This document shows, piece by piece, positions 7,718 to 20,764 of a DNA stretch of 64,000 bases (positions are counted from its first letter, which is position 1; every line of letters starts with the position of its first letter). The stretch covers positions 1-64,000 of the forward strand of contig NZ_FNQV01000008.1 in the NCBI RefSeq assembly GCF_900107735.1, given 5' to 3'. The translations under genes and the position numbers were made by a program. A model generated the notes under the pieces. That model ran no database searches and was not told where the DNA came from. It worked only from the letters and a program-made list of their open reading frames with translations. This DNA is from Bowdeniella nasicola (GTDB lineage Bacteria; Actinomycetota; Actinomycetes; Actinomycetales; Actinomycetaceae).

Positions 7718-9240
7718 ATGCCACGAATCATCATCGGCGATGAGCCGCTAACGATCGATGACGTCGTCGTCATTGCTCGGCATGGCGCACTTTTAGACCT
7801 ATCTGCTGCCGCATGGCAGCGAGTGCGCGAGGCCCGCACCGTCGTCGACACCCTTGCCGGATCCGATACGCCGCACTATGGCGTCTCCACGGGATTCGGT
7901 GCCCTTGCGACCACTCATATTCCGCCAGATCGCCGCGCGCAGCTGCAGCGTTCGCTCGTCCGCTCGCATGCCGCCGGCAGCGGCCAAGAGGTCGAAGACG
8001 AGGTTACGCGCGCCATGATGGCGATCCGCATCCAGTCGCTTGCGACCGGCTACACGGGCATCCGGCCCGAGACGCTGCAGACCTATATCGATGTCTTAAA
8101 CGCCGGCATCGTCCCCGTCGTGCAGGAGTATGGATCGCTCGGCTGCTCCGGTGATCTATCGCCGCTCGCGCACTGCGCGCTTGCGCTCATGGGGGAGGGG
8201 CGGGTTCGGCTCAATGGCGCGGAGCTGAGCGCGGCCGACGCACTCGCCGAGTGCGGTATCGCTGCCGTGGAGCTAACCGAGAAGGAGGGCCTCGCGCTCA
8301 TCAATGGCACCGATGGCATGCTCGCCATGGCGTGCCTCGCGATCGCTGACCTCCGCGTCCTGCTCGATACCGCGGACCTCGCGACGGCAATGAGTGTTGA
8401 CGCACTGCTCGGTACCGATGCGGCATTCGCCCCCGAGCTCATAGCGCTGCGCCCCCAGGTGGGGCAGCAAAAGTCCGCGGCGCAGATCACCGAGTTCATG
8501 GCCGATAGCGAGATTCGCGCCTCGCATAAGGACATCGACGATGGGATCGTTCAAGACGCCTATTCGCTGCGATGCGCTCCCCAGGTGACGGGCGCCGCGC
8601 GTGACACGCTCGACTTCGCTACCACGATCGCGACGCGGGAGCTGTCGGCCGCGATCGATAACCCGGTGATTTACGACGGGCAGATCGCCTCCAACGGCAA
8701 TTTCCACGGCGCGCCAGTCGGATATATCCTCGACTTCCTTGCTATCGCGTGCGCCGATCTGGCCTCGATCTGCGAGCGGCGAACCGACCGCCTGCTCGAT
8801 ACCAAGCGCAGTCACGGCCTGCCACCCTTCCTCGCGCACGAGGTCGGGGTCGATTCCGGGATGATGATCGCCCAGTACACCTCAGCGGGTATCGTCTCCG
8901 AACTCAAGCGCCTGGCCGCGCCCGCCTCTGTCGATTCGATTCCGTCCTCGGCGATGCAAGAAGACCACGTCTCGATGGGCTGGGCCGCCGGACGCAAGCT
9001 GCGTCGGGTGATCGATGGCCTCACGCGCGTCATTGGGATCGAGATCCTGTGCGCTGCCCGCGGCCTGCAGCTGCGGGCGCCGCTTGCCCCCTCCCCGTCG
9101 GCCAGCCGCGTCATCGACGCCCTTGCAACCGCCGGAGTGGCGGGACCTGGGCCCGATCGATTCCTTTCTCATGACATTGATATCGCCGTCACCCTCGTGG
9201 CGAGCGGAGCCGCACTCGCGGCCGGACGCAAGGAGAATAT

Positions 9241-9244
<4 letters not shown>
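7718..9244 (+). CDS. hutH: Histidine ammonia-lyase
   Basis: First step of histidine catabolism: L-histidine to urocanate plus ammonia, in the cytosol. The 508-residue length is normal. The MIO-forming tripeptide is Cys143-Ser144-Gly145 ([14 protein letters not shown]), the variant known from actinobacterial HutH rather than the commoner Ala-Ser-Gly. The active-site YGVSTGFG lies at residues 54-61. The frame stays open 30 codons upstream, but [12 protein letters not shown] is chosen as start because homology begins there; only a weak AGG precedes it. The stop overlaps the hutU start (ATGA). It opens a six-gene operon. Confidence 0.96.
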
Positions 9245-10894
<1,650 letters not shown>

Positions 10895-10908
<14 letters not shown>

Positions 10909-12085
10909 TTCGCTCGCCGAACTCTTCGCTCGCATCGAAGCGATCGGCCGCACCGAGCAGGGCGGCTATCGCCGCTTTGCCCTCACACCCGAAGACGAGG
11001 AACTGCGCGAGTTCTTCGCCGCCGAGGTCACCAGCCGCGGACTGCGTTATGAGGTCGATACCGCCGGCAACCAGTGGGGCTGGTGGCAGGAGGGCGACGG
11101 GCCCGCCGTCGTGACCGGCTCCCACCTCGACTCGGTGCCCGACGGCGGCGCCTTCGATGGCCCCCTCGGCGTGCTCTCCGCACTCCTGGCGATCGACGAA
11201 TTGCGCGGCCGCGGCATCACGCCGCGTCGTCCCATCGCAGTCGTGAGCTTCACCGAGGAGGAAGGCGGGCGCTTCCCGCTGGCCTGCCGCGGCTCGCGTG
11301 TGCTCACGGGTGCCGTCGACGCGGAGACCGTCGGCGAGCTGAAAGACCCTGCCGGAACGCGCCTAGCCGACGCGCTCGACGGCGCGGAGCTTGCCGCGGA
11401 TCCGGAGCTCGTTTCGCGCATCGGCGCCTACGTCGAGCTGCACATCGAGCAGGGCCGCAACCTCGCGACGATGGGGGATCAGGCCATCGCCGTCGCCTCG
11501 GCGATCTGGCCGCACGGCCGCTGGCGCCTGCAGCTGAGCGGCGTCGCCGACCACGCGGGCACCACCCGGCTAGCCGACCGCGATGACGCACTCATCAAGG
11601 CCGCGCGCATCATCCTCGCGGTGCGAGAGGCCGCCGAACAAACCGGTACGCTCGCGACCGTCGGCGCCCTCGACGTCTCGCCCGGCGCCATCAACGCGAT
11701 CCCCTCGGGCGTCGAGCTCTTCATCGACGCGCGCGCCGAGACCATGGCCAAGCTCGATGACGTCATCGCGCGCATCACCCAGGCTGCGAGCAGCGAGGGT
11801 GGCGACGTGCACCGCATCTCGCTCACGCCCGAGACGAGTTTCCATCCCGGCCTTTCCCACGCGCTCGCCGAACGCTGCCATGCCCCCTTGCTCGCCACGG
11901 GCGCCGGACACGACGCGGGAATCCTCGCCGATGCGGGAGTGCCGGCGACGATGCTGTTCGTGCGCAATCCGACGGGCGTGTCGCATTCGCCGCACGAGCA
12001 CGCGGAGCTCACCGACTGCGAAGCAGGCGTGCTGGCCCTGGCGGACTGCCTCGAGTTTCTCGCCACCGCCGAGCAGCTGCCATGA
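10895..12085 (+). CDS. M20-family amidohydrolase (allantoate/N-carbamoyl amino acid hydrolase type), probable HutG replacement
   Basis: 396 residues with the di-metal M20 layout: [19 protein letters not shown] (first metal His and bridging Asp), [11 protein letters not shown] (catalytic and metal Glu), ELHIEQG, and a late His in GVSHSPHEH. By sequence it belongs with allantoate amidohydrolases and N-carbamoyl-L-amino acid hydrolases. Its position between hutU and hutF, the absence of a HutG-type N-formylglutamate amidohydrolase, and the presence of HutF (which makes N-formylglutamate) suggest it hydrolyses N-formyl-L-glutamate to glutamate and formate. That activity is inferred from context. 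Confidence 0.85.
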
Positions 12086-13410
12086 CGACGTATGCGGCCT
12101 CCCGCGCCCTCGTCGATGGCGAGCTCGCGAGCGACGTGCGACTCACGGCGGTCGGCGGGCGCTGGGAGAAGATCGAGACGAACGCGCCGGCGCGCGGCGA
12201 GGATATTCGCCTACCCGGCATCATCCTGCCCGCCGCAACCAACGCCCATTCGCATGCCTTCCACCGCGCCCTGCGCGGGCGCACCCACGAGGGCGGCGGC
12301 ACGTTTTGGACATGGCGCGAGGTCATGTACGAGGCCGCGGCGCGATTGGACCCGGAACGCTACTACCGCCTCGCGCGTGCCACCTACGCCGAGATGGTCG
12401 CCGCCGGCTACAGCGCCGTCGCCGAGTTCCACTATGTCCACCATGCGCCCGGCGGCGAGCGCTACGACGACCCGAACGCTATGGCCAAGGCCCTCATTGC
12501 CGCAGCCTCCGATGCCGGAATCGCGCTCACCCTGATCGACGTGTGCTACCTGCGAGGCGGCATCGACGCGGGCTCCCACCTCGAGCTCGACCCGTTGCAG
12601 CGCCGCTTTAGCGACGGCAGCGTTGCCGCCTTCGCCGCCCGCACCGCGCGGCTGCGCGAGGAAGCCGAAGGCCAGGCCACCTTCGCGCTCGCCGCCCACT
12701 CGGTGCGTGCCCTCACCCCAGGCGAGCTGCGCGAGCTCGCAGCTCTTGCGGGTGAACTCGAGAGCCTGGTGCACGTCCACGCGAGCGAACAGCTCGTCGA
12801 GGTAACCGCCTGCCGCGAACTCACCGGGATGAGCCCAATCGAGCTCCTGGCCGACACGGGTCTGCTCACCTCGCGCACGAGCATCGTCCACGGCACGCAC
12901 TTATCTGAGGGCGATATCGAGCTGCTGGCGAACACCGGCGCGAGCGTGATCTTCTGTCCGACGACGGAACGCGACCTCGCCGATGGCATCGGTCCCGCGG
13001 CCGCGCTCGCCGCGGCTGGAGTGCCGCTCGCCATCGGATCCGACCAGCACGCCGTGATCGATCCGTTTTCCGAACTGCAGGCGCTGGAGGGCCACGAACG
13101 CCTCGCCAGCCACGAGCGCGGTCACTTCAGCCCCGCCCGCCTGCTAGACATCGCGAGCTTCGGCCCGTGCATCGGCGAGCCAGTGATGGGCCTGCGCCGC
13201 GGCGCGCCCGCCGATCTCATCGCAATCGACGACGCCTCGGCGCGCACGGCCGGCGCCACCGGGGCCGGGATAGTTATGGCCGCGAGCGCCGCTGACGTGA
13301 CCGACGTCGTTGTCCGAGCGCGCCACGTCGTATCCGAATCCCGCCACGAGCTCGGTGACGTTGGCGAGCTCCTGAGCTGCGCCCTGGAGGAGCTATGGCA
13401 AGCACCCTAG
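12082..13410 (+). CDS. hutF: Formimidoylglutamate deiminase
   Basis: 442 residues, amidohydrolase superfamily. It converts N-formimidoyl-L-glutamate to N-formyl-L-glutamate plus ammonia, the two-step alternative to HutG formiminoglutamase. Seen: the metal-binding and family segment [27 protein letters not shown] (residues about 53-79), HVHASEQ (second metal His) and [12 protein letters not shown] followed by [12 protein letters not shown] near the end. The start overlaps the M20 gene by 4 bp and the 3' end overlaps hutI by 16 bp. Confidence 0.93.
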   Translation: MTTYAASRALVDGELASDVRLTAVGGRWEKIETNAPARGEDIRLPGIILPAATNAHSHAFHRALRGRTHEGGGTFWTWREVMYEAAARLDPERYYRLARATYAEMVAAGYSAVAEFHYVHHAPGGERYDDPNAMAKALIAAASDAGIALTLIDVCYLRGGIDAGSHLELDPLQRRFSDGSVAAFAARTARLREEAEGQATFALAAHSVRALTPGELRELAALAGELESLVHVHASEQLVEVTACRELTGMSPIELLADTGLLTSRTSIVHGTHLSEGDIELLANTGASVIFCPTTERDLADGIGPAAALAAAGVPLAIGSDQHAVIDPFSELQALEGHERLASHERGHFSPARLLDIASFGPCIGEPVMGLRRGAPADLIAIDDASARTAGATGAGIVMAASAADVTDVVVRARHVVSESRHELGDVGELLSCALEELWQAP

Positions 13411-14570
13411 TCACCGGAATCTCCCAACTCGTCACCTGCGATGGCGAGCCGGACGATCCGCTCGGCCTCCTGCGCGATGCCGCCGTGATCGCCGAGGACG
13501 GCGTGATCACCTGGATCGGACCTGCCGCCCGCGCCCCCGAGGCCGACGGCGCGATCGATGTCGAAGGCCGCTGCGTCCTACCCGGTTTCGTCGACTCCCA
13601 CAGCCACCTCATCTTCGCCGGCGATCGCGCTTCCGAGTTCGCGGCCCGCATGACCGGCACTCCCTATGACGGCGGCGGCATCGCGACGACGGTCGCGGCA
13701 ACTCGCGCCGCAAGCGATGATGAGCTGCGCGCCCTGCTGCACCAGCGACTTACTGCCGCTCGCGCACTTGGCAGCCACACGATCGAGATCAAATCCGGCT
13801 ATGGCCTCGAGACGGAAACGGAAGCGCGCCTGCTACGCCTGGCGCGCGAGGTCACCGAGGAGACGACCTACCTTGGCGCGCACGTCGTCCCCAGCGGCAG
13901 CGACCGGCGCGACTATCTCGATCTCGTCACCGGCGAGATGCTCGCCGCGTGCGCACCGCACGCGCGGTTCGTTGACGTCTTTTGTGAGCCGCATTCGCCG
14001 CACGCGTTTACGGGCGAGGAATCCGAGGAGGTGCTGCGCGCTGGGATCGGTGCGGGCCTGACCCCGCGGCTGCACGGCAACCAGCTCGGTTACGGCCCCG
14101 GCATCCAGCTCGCCTGCGAGATGCAGGCCGCGAGCGTCGACCACTGCACCTTCATCTCCGATGCGGACCTGTCGGCCCTTGCCGATTCTCGGGACACGAC
14201 GGTCGCGACACTGCTGCCGGGCGTCGAGTTTTCCACCCGGCAGCCCTATCCGGACGCGCGCCGGCTACTGGACGCCGGCGTCAGCGTAGCCCTCGCCTCC
14301 GATTGCAATCCGGGCACCTGCTATTCCTCCTCCATGCCGCTCATGATCCAGCTCGCGGTCCGCGAGATGGGGATGACGGTGGCCGAGGCGCTCCTCGCCG
14401 CGACACGAGGTGGCGCCGCAGCCTTGCGACGCGGCAATATTGGCTCCATCACCCTCGGCGCCAAGGCTCACCTCAACGTCCTTGACGCCCCCCATTACGA
14501 ACACCTCGCCTATCAAATCGGGGTGCCGCTGGTATCCCCGATCACCACTATTGAAGGAGTGAACGCATGA
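13395..14570 (+). CDS. hutI: Imidazolonepropionase
   Basis: 391 residues. Opens the ring of 4-imidazolone-5-propionate to give formimidoylglutamate, in the cytosol. The amidohydrolase metal site is visible as [15 protein letters not shown] (residues about 61-75), followed by EIKSGYGL, the HGNQL loop, and [15 protein letters not shown] near the C-terminus. GGAGG lies just before the ATG, inside the 3' end of hutF. The last 4 bp overlap the symporter gene. Confidence 0.95.
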   Translation: MASTLVTGISQLVTCDGEPDDPLGLLRDAAVIAEDGVITWIGPAARAPEADGAIDVEGRCVLPGFVDSHSHLIFAGDRASEFAARMTGTPYDGGGIATTVAATRAASDDELRALLHQRLTAARALGSHTIEIKSGYGLETETEARLLRLAREVTEETTYLGAHVVPSGSDRRDYLDLVTGEMLAACAPHARFVDVFCEPHSPHAFTGEESEEVLRAGIGAGLTPRLHGNQLGYGPGIQLACEMQAASVDHCTFISDADLSALADSRDTTVATLLPGVEFSTRQPYPDARRLLDAGVSVALASDCNPGTCYSSSMPLMIQLAVREMGMTVAEALLAATRGGAAALRRGNIGSITLGAKAHLNVLDAPHYEHLAYQIGVPLVSPITTIEGVNA

Positions 14571-15799
14571 GCAAAGGTTTTAGGATTGGCCTGCTGCCAC
14601 GGATCGGTATCGCGATCGTGGCGGGCATCCTCATTGGTCTGATCGCGCCGGATTGGTTGACGCGAATCTTCGTGACCTTCAACGTCGTCTTTGGTCAATT
14701 CCTGAGTTTTGCCATCCCGCTCATCATCGTTGGTCTCATTACCCCCGCGATCGCTTCCCTCGGCCGTGGCGCGGGCAAATGGCTCGGGATCACGGCGGGC
14801 CTTGCCTACCTTTCGACCCTGTTCGCCGGTTTCCTCGCGCTTCTCGTGGGTCTCGTCATCTACCCCTATATCCTCTCGCGCGGCACTGTCGAAGATCAGG
14901 GCAACCCCGAAGATGCGCTGCTGGCGCCCTTCTTCACCATCGAGATGCCGCCGATCTTCGGCGTCATGACGGCCCTCATTCTCGCCTTCGTGCTGGGCGT
15001 GGGCCTGACGATCACGCGCGGACGTACCCTGTTCCAGGCGGCGATTGAGTTCCGCGAGATTATCAATAAGGTCATCTCGACGATCATCATCCCGCTGCTG
15101 CCGATCTACATCTTCGGCATCATTTTGAACATGACGGTGGCGGGTGAGGTCTTCCGCGTTATCGGTACGTTCCTCTCGATCATCGTCGTCGTCTTCCTAC
15201 TGACCCTCGTGGTGTTGCTCGTTCAGTTCTCGATCGCGGGCGCGATGAACAAGACCAACCCGTTCACGATGCTCAAGACGATGCTGCCGGCCTATGCCAC
15301 CGCGCTTGGTACGTCATCTTCGGCGGCGACAATCCCGGTGACGTTACGCCAGGCCATGAAGATGGGCGTCAGCGAGCCCGTCGCATCCTTCGTGATTCCG
15401 CTGTGCGCCACCGTGCACCTGGCCGGTTCGACGCTGAAGATCACGAGCTTCGCGCTCGCCATCATGTACATCTCCGGAATCCCGATCAATATCGGGCTGA
15501 TGGTCGGCTTCATCTTCATGCTGGGCATCACGATGGTCGCGGCGCCCGGCGTTCCGGGCGGCGCGATCGTTGCGGCATCCGGTCTGCTGACCTCGATGCT
15601 CGGCTTCAGCGAGCCCGAGGTCGGGCTTATGATCGCGACCTATATCGCGATCGACAGCTTCGGTACCGCCACGAACGTCACCGGTGATGGCGCGATCGCC
15701 GCGATCGTCGACAAACTCAGCGCTGGTCGCTTCGGCACCCCGCAGCCTGTCGTGTTAGATCCGGCAGAGGATTCACTCGATGGTCGCGAGGAGGCCTAG
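14567..15799 (+). CDS. Dicarboxylate/amino acid:cation symporter (DAACS family)
   Basis: 410 residues with about eight membrane segments and two re-entrant loops of the glutamate-transporter fold. The serine-rich loop [16 protein letters not shown] (HP1) and [19 protein letters not shown] (TM8, substrate and Na+ site) are clear. Family members import glutamate, aspartate, C4-dicarboxylates, or serine and threonine with H+ or Na+. Its 4-bp overlap with hutI makes it part of the histidine operon, where permeases of other families are more usual. It may move a pathway substrate or the product glutamate; this is inference. Confidence 0.88.
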   Translation: MSKGFRIGLLPRIGIAIVAGILIGLIAPDWLTRIFVTFNVVFGQFLSFAIPLIIVGLITPAIASLGRGAGKWLGITAGLAYLSTLFAGFLALLVGLVIYPYILSRGTVEDQGNPEDALLAPFFTIEMPPIFGVMTALILAFVLGVGLTITRGRTLFQAAIEFREIINKVISTIIIPLLPIYIFGIILNMTVAGEVFRVIGTFLSIIVVVFLLTLVVLLVQFSIAGAMNKTNPFTMLKTMLPAYATALGTSSSAATIPVTLRQAMKMGVSEPVASFVIPLCATVHLAGSTLKITSFALAIMYISGIPINIGLMVGFIFMLGITMVAAPGVPGGAIVAASGLLTSMLGFSEPEVGLMIATYIAIDSFGTATNVTGDGAIAAIVDKLSAGRFGTPQPVVLDPAEDSLDGREEA

Positions 15800-15800
15800 G

Positions 15801-16778
15801 CTAGCGAAACTCAAACGCACGCAGCGCGAAGCTGGGCAACCAGTGCGTTGAGGCATAATTGTCGCCGGTCACCTCTGTAAGGCTTGCTGCAAAGAGGTGA
15901 TCGGCGGCTTCGCGCAGGCTGCCACCGGCGGCCCCCATGAGGCCCGCGATCCGCCACAGTTGGCCTGCCCGTGACAGGTTCAATCCGTGCCAGTGCACCT
16001 GTTGGGCGTCGCGGGAGCCGCGGGTATCAACGGGCTTAGCGAGGACGTGGCGATTATCTAGGCCTGGCAGGAAGGCTGCGATGAAGTCCAATGCTTCGTC
16101 GGACGGTAGGCACGCGATGACCGCTTCGCTGATCGTGAGACCGGGGGAGAGGAAGTCGTGGCCGGATCTCTCGAAGTCGGCCGGCCAGTTAGTAAGACCC
16201 AAGAACCAATCCCGCACGCGCCGCTGAATGACACTCCCGAGTTGGCGAGCAGCATCCGTGAGCGGATCGTCATTGATTCTCGCGGCAGCGTCGGCCATGA
16301 GCGTGGCCGCAAAGGCCGTATTGGAGTGCACCCCGTGAGTAATGGGGGCCAATAGCTGGGAGAAAAACTCGCTCGAGCGCGTGATAAGGAGCTCGGCGAG
16401 TGGACGAAGGATCTCGCGCAGTTCACGATCGGCTTCGGCGTAGACCAGGAGAAACCAGGCCCATCCGTAGGGACGCTCATAGCCGGGATTGGCCTGAAAA
16501 TACTCGCGTTCGGTCACAATGTTCTCGGCGGTGAGGTTGGTGGCGAGTACGGCATCGAGGCTTTCGCTTTCAGGTACTAGCTGCCGCAGCCGCAGGGCTG
16601 CCCAGGTCGAGTTCACCGATGAATGCCAGTCGTAGCTGTTTCCAAAAGCCGGATGCGCGAGGTGCGGGTCATGACCGCCAGGTTCCTGATGGAAGTGGGG
16701 ATCGTGGTAGGGCAGTGACGTCGACAGATTCGAGGTGATGGCGCCGGCGAACGCCGGAGCGTTGGGGTGGGCGAGCAT
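15801..16778 (-). CDS. DUF2891 family protein
   Basis: 325 residues, no signal peptide or membrane segment. The motif HPAFGNSYDWHSSVNSTWAALRL (about residues 40-62) and the helical, alpha/alpha-toroid-like composition match DUF2891, whose biochemical role is not established to my knowledge. The segment LSPGLTISEAVIACLPSDEALDFIAAFLP is also typical. It converges on the hut operon with only one base between the stops. A carbohydrate- or amidase-related function is conceivable from the fold but is not claimed. Confidence 0.75.
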   Translation of the reverse strand: MLAHPNAPAFAGAITSNLSTSLPYHDPHFHQEPGGHDPHLAHPAFGNSYDWHSSVNSTWAALRLRQLVPESESLDAVLATNLTAENIVTEREYFQANPGYERPYGWAWFLLVYAEADRELREILRPLAELLITRSSEFFSQLLAPITHGVHSNTAFAATLMADAAARINDDPLTDAARQLGSVIQRRVRDWFLGLTNWPADFERSGHDFLSPGLTISEAVIACLPSDEALDFIAAFLPGLDNRHVLAKPVDTRGSRDAQQVHWHGLNLSRAGQLWRIAGLMGAAGGSLREAADHLFAASLTEVTGDNYASTHWLPSFALRAFEFR

Positions 16779-16893
16779 GGTCTAAGTATGTCGCGAATGC
16801 AAACGTGATCCATATCCCGTGCGCGTGGGGCGCAAGCGCGAACGAGCTTTGCTAGTCTTCTTCGGACCTTGCCCCCGTTACCTGGAGGTCGCT

Positions 16894-18165
16894 ATGGAGG
16901 TTTTTACCTCCTTGCTGGCAATCACCCTCATTTCGCTGGTTGCTCCTCTCATCGCTCACATCATCCCCAATCGGGTCGTGCCCGAGGCCGTGCTGCTGAT
17001 CCTGTTCGGACTCCTCATCGGGCCGCATGGCTTTGGCTGGGCACAACTCGGCCCCGAAGTTCACATGCTTTCCGAGCTGGGACTTGCCTTCCTGTTCCTG
17101 CTAGCGGGCTACGAAGTCGACCTCGATGACCTGCGCTCCGGCCACGGCATGCGAGCCTCGGCAGCCTGGCTGATCTCCTTCGGTCTCGCCTTTGCGGTTG
17201 TCGGCCTCCGGCTCGATAAGCCGCTCGGATCGATGGAGGTCATTGCCGTAGCGATCGCCATGACCTCAACCGCGCTGGGAACATTGCTGCCGATTTTGAA
17301 GGAACGCGGTATCGCGAATACCGCGGTGGGGCGCATCGTCATGACCCACGGGACGATCGGCGAACTGTTCCCGATCATCGCCATCGCGGTCTTGCTGTCC
17401 TCGACTTCGATCGTCTCCTCGCTCGGGGTGCTGGTGATCTTCGCGCTCAGCGCGACGTTGCTGTTCATCATTCCGAAGAAAGCTCGCAGCTGGGGCCTGA
17501 AGGTCGTCGACGTCATCCATATGAAGGCCGAAGGCACCGCCCAGACGACGGTTCGCGTCACGGTTGTTCTGCTCGTGGCACTCACGACTTTGGCCGTCCA
17601 GTTCGACCTCGACCTCGTTCTTGGCGCATTTGCTGCCGGCATCATCGTGCGTCAGCTCCTGCCCTCAGGCCGCCACGAACTCGACCAAAAACTCGACGGG
17701 CTTGCCTACGGTTTCTTCATCCCGCTGTTCTTCGTCGTCTCCGGAATGGGCATCGACGTCGCGGCGGTCGCTCAGCAGCCGACCTCGCTGCTGTTCTTCC
17801 TCGTGGCGCTCCTCGTGGTACGCGGGCTTCCGGTGTTCCTATCCACCCGCGGTCAGCGTCCGGGACACCTTCCCCTCACGCTCGGCGAGCGGGCCCGAAT
17901 CGGGCTGTATTCGACGACCGCGCTACCGATCATCGTGGCGGTCACGCACGTGGCCGTCGGCGCGAAGGCAATGTCAACGACCACCCAGTCGGTGCTGATC
18001 CTGGCGGGGGCCTGCTCCGTGCTCCTCATGCCCCTGCTTGCTGCTATCACGCAATCGCGCACCCGCACCTCGGATCTGGATCCCGATGATCCGGAGGATA
18101 TCGGCGGCAGCGCGCTCGTGATCGAGAAGGCTACTGGGAGGGAAGGTGAGGCGGGAACACGATAG
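16894..18165 (+). CDS. CPA2-type cation:proton antiporter (Kef-like membrane domain)
   Basis: 423 residues, about 12 membrane helices, no C-terminal RCK/TrkA domain. Signature segments: PEAVLLILFGLLIGPHGFGWAQLG, LGLAFLFLLAGYEVDLDDL and the mid-protein AIAMTSTALGTLLPIL. These place it among CPA2 Na+/H+ or K+/H+ antiporters in the cytoplasmic membrane. The start MEVFTS is preferred over an upstream ATG because GGAGG lies 6 bp before it. It slightly precedes and may be co-transcribed with pepN. Confidence 0.85.
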   Translation: MEVFTSLLAITLISLVAPLIAHIIPNRVVPEAVLLILFGLLIGPHGFGWAQLGPEVHMLSELGLAFLFLLAGYEVDLDDLRSGHGMRASAAWLISFGLAFAVVGLRLDKPLGSMEVIAVAIAMTSTALGTLLPILKERGIANTAVGRIVMTHGTIGELFPIIAIAVLLSSTSIVSSLGVLVIFALSATLLFIIPKKARSWGLKVVDVIHMKAEGTAQTTVRVTVVLLVALTTLAVQFDLDLVLGAFAAGIIVRQLLPSGRHELDQKLDGLAYGFFIPLFFVVSGMGIDVAAVAQQPTSLLFFLVALLVVRGLPVFLSTRGQRPGHLPLTLGERARIGLYSTTALPIIVAVTHVAVGAKAMSTTTQSVLILAGACSVLLMPLLAAITQSRTRTSDLDPDDPEDIGGSALVIEKATGREGEAGTR

Positions 18166-18178
18166 CCTTGTCGCTGTG

Positions 18179-20764
18179 ATGAGCTTGACCCGCGCCGAAG
18201 CCCGCGCTCGCAGTGCAGCGCTGTCCGACATTTCCTACACCGTTCACGTCTCCGTGACGGATGCCAAGGGCGATTCGCCGACGTTCAGTTCGACGACGCA
18301 AGCTCGCTTCACCACAACTGAACCTCGCGTCATGTTCGATCTCGTTGCCGACGAAGTCTTGGCGATCGAGGTCGATGGCAAGGGCGCGGACGCCGAAGTA
18401 CGTCCGGGACGCATCATCATCGAAAACGTCCCCACCGGCCGCCCGGTGGACGTGCGCATCATGGCGCGTTGCCGGTACTCGAGCTCGGGGGAGGGCCTGC
18501 ACCGCTACCGTGATCCGGAGGACGGGCGGGTCTACCTCTACACCCAGTACGAGCCGATGGACGCCCACCGCGTCTACGCCTGTTTCGATCAGCCCGACCT
18601 CAAGGCGCACTGGACCTTCATCGTCGATGCACCCGAGGACTTCACAGTCCTGTCCAACCAGGCTGAGGCAAGCGTTGAAGACCTCATGCCCGACGCGAAA
18701 CGTCACATCTTCCAGCCGACCCCGCTGCTCTCGAGTTACCTCACCGCTATCATCGCAGGCCCCTACTACAAGGTGGAGGGCCCGACGTGGCGCGGGACCT
18801 ACCCGGAACACGTCGGCGGACGCGACGTCCAGCTGGAAATCCCGCTGACCGCCTACTGCCGGACTGCCCTTGCCGATCGATTCGATTCCGACGACGTTTT
18901 TGCCATCACGTCGGCCGGGCTGACGTTCTTCCATGAGCGCTACCAATACGCCTATCCCTGGGGCAAGTACGACCAGGTCTTCGTGCCCGAATACAACCTC
19001 GGCGCGATGGAGAACCCGGGCTGTGTGACCTTCAACGAGCACTACATCCCGCAGGGAACTCCCACGATCGCGCAGCGTGCCGCCCGCGGCAATACGATCC
19101 TGCACGAAATGTGCCACATGTGGTTCGGCGACCTCGTCACCCCCAAGTGGTGGGATGACCTATGGCTAAAGGAGTCCTTCGCCGACCACGAAGGCACCGC
19201 AGCACTTGCCGCCGCGACCGAGCACACCGATGCCTGGGCGACCTTCGCCTCGGGCCGGAAGGCGTGGGCCTACAACCAGGACCTGCTGCCCACCACCCAC
19301 CCCATCGCCGCCGACATTCCCGATGTCGCCGCCGCGACCCAGAATTTCGATGGCATCACCTACGCCAAGGGTGCTGCGGTCCTCAAGCAACTCGTGGCCT
19401 ACGTCGGAGAAGACACTTTCGTTGAGACGGCACGCCGCTATTTTGCCGATCACGCCTTCGGTGCGACGACTGCCGAGGATCTGTTGAGCGCGCTGGGGGA
19501 GGCCAGCGGGCGCGATATGAGCGAATGGACCAAGGCGTGGCTGCAAACCTCCGGCCCCTCGATCCTCAGCCTGAATGACGATCGCACGACGCTTGTGCAG
19601 GATTCTCAGGATGCGCTCAGCCATGCCGCCCTCACGCGGCCGCACCGGCTCATGGTCGGCAGTTACCGGCTCGACAATGGCGGCCTGCAGCGGGTGGAAC
19701 AGCGCAGCATTGACCTGACCAATCAGGCGGTCGAATTCGATCCGCCGCTGTCTACCGACGTCACCGTCATTAACGATTCAGACCTCACCTACGCCGTTGT
19801 GCGCCTCGATGACGCCAGCCGAGCAGTGCTGCTCGATCACCTTGCGAGCATCTCCGATCCCGTGACCCGCGCAGTCATCTGGTCGGCGCTGTGGACCGAT
19901 ACCCGTGATGCGCTCCTTCAGGCCAGCTCGTTCATCACCGCCGTGCTCACCCACGGAAGCGCGGAAAAGCAGGGAGTGCTCTCGGCATTGCTGCAGCAAG
20001 CGACCCTCGCGTGGCGTTCCTATGTACCAAGCGAGCAGCGGCAAGCCGTCCTTGCAGAGGTACGAGATCGAACCTGGCAGGAAATCCACCAGGACTCGGA
20101 TCCGGGACGACGCCGGCTGTGGGCCCTCGCATTCGCTCGGGCAGCTAGCGATGAGGCCGCCACGACCGAAACGATTGAGCGACTCGGCCTCATCCGTGAT
20201 GGCGCCATCGATGGGCTGGAATCCGCGCGTGACCTGACGTGGGCGGCCATCATTGCCTTGGCGTCAAGTGGCGGCGCTGATGCTGCGGATATCGACGCGG
20301 CCAAGAAGCATGATGCTTCGGGCTTTGCTGCCGTCATGGCGGCGCAAGCCATGTCCTCCCTGCCCGCCCCCGCGGTAGGGGAGCGCACGTGGCAGGAGAT
20401 CTGGAACTCCGAGCTCTCGAACGAAATGCTCGATGCCCATATCGCCGGGTTCAAGTCCGCCACTCGCCGCACCGATATCGATGTGGTCGCCGGCTACTTC
20501 GAAAACATTCAGGAGGCATGGACTTCGCGCTCCCAGCAGATGGCGGAGCGGATCGCAGTCGGGATGTACCCCTCGCAGGTGGAAATCGGAGACTGCCCAG
20601 ACGGGGCCACGGGCACCCCGGACCCCACTGCTCATCCGGTAGTGCGGGCGACGGATCGCTGGCTCGGACAAGCAGATGATGCTCCCAAGGCGCTGAAACG
20701 TCGTATCGTTGAAGGCCGCGACGGAGTGCTACGGGCCCTTCGAGCGCAGGCCGCAGCGTCCTAG
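18179..20764 (+). CDS. pepN: Aminopeptidase N (M1 family)
   Basis: 861 residues, the full length of actinobacterial PepN. It is a cytosolic zinc exopeptidase that removes N-terminal residues from peptides. The exopeptidase motif is GAMENPG, and the zinc site is HEMCHMWFGD (His309, His313) followed by the family WWDDLWLKESFA with the third ligand Glu. A C-terminal helical ERAP1-like domain follows. The ATG at 18179 or the GTG immediately before it are both possible starts; there is no strong ribosome site. The stop overlaps the convergent tetR gene by 4 bp. Confidence 0.95.
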   Translation: MSLTRAEARARSAALSDISYTVHVSVTDAKGDSPTFSSTTQARFTTTEPRVMFDLVADEVLAIEVDGKGADAEVRPGRIIIENVPTGRPVDVRIMARCRYSSSGEGLHRYRDPEDGRVYLYTQYEPMDAHRVYACFDQPDLKAHWTFIVDAPEDFTVLSNQAEASVEDLMPDAKRHIFQPTPLLSSYLTAIIAGPYYKVEGPTWRGTYPEHVGGRDVQLEIPLTAYCRTALADRFDSDDVFAITSAGLTFFHERYQYAYPWGKYDQVFVPEYNLGAMENPGCVTFNEHYIPQGTPTIAQRAARGNTILHEMCHMWFGDLVTPKWWDDLWLKESFADHEGTAALAAATEHTDAWATFASGRKAWAYNQDLLPTTHPIAADIPDVAAATQNFDGITYAKGAAVLKQLVAYVGEDTFVETARRYFADHAFGATTAEDLLSALGEASGRDMSEWTKAWLQTSGPSILSLNDDRTTLVQDSQDALSHAALTRPHRLMVGSYRLDNGGLQRVEQRSIDLTNQAVEFDPPLSTDVTVINDSDLTYAVVRLDDASRAVLLDHLASISDPVTRAVIWSALWTDTRDALLQASSFITAVLTHGSAEKQGVLSALLQQATLAWRSYVPSEQRQAVLAEVRDRTWQEIHQDSDPGRRRLWALAFARAASDEAATTETIERLGLIRDGAIDGLESARDLTWAAIIALASSGGADAADIDAAKKHDASGFAAVMAAQAMSSLPAPAVGERTWQEIWNSELSNEMLDAHIAGFKSATRRTDIDVVAGYFENIQEAWTSRSQQMAERIAVGMYPSQVEIGDCPDGATGTPDPTAHPVVRATDRWLGQADDAPKALKRRIVEGRDGVLRALRAQAAAS

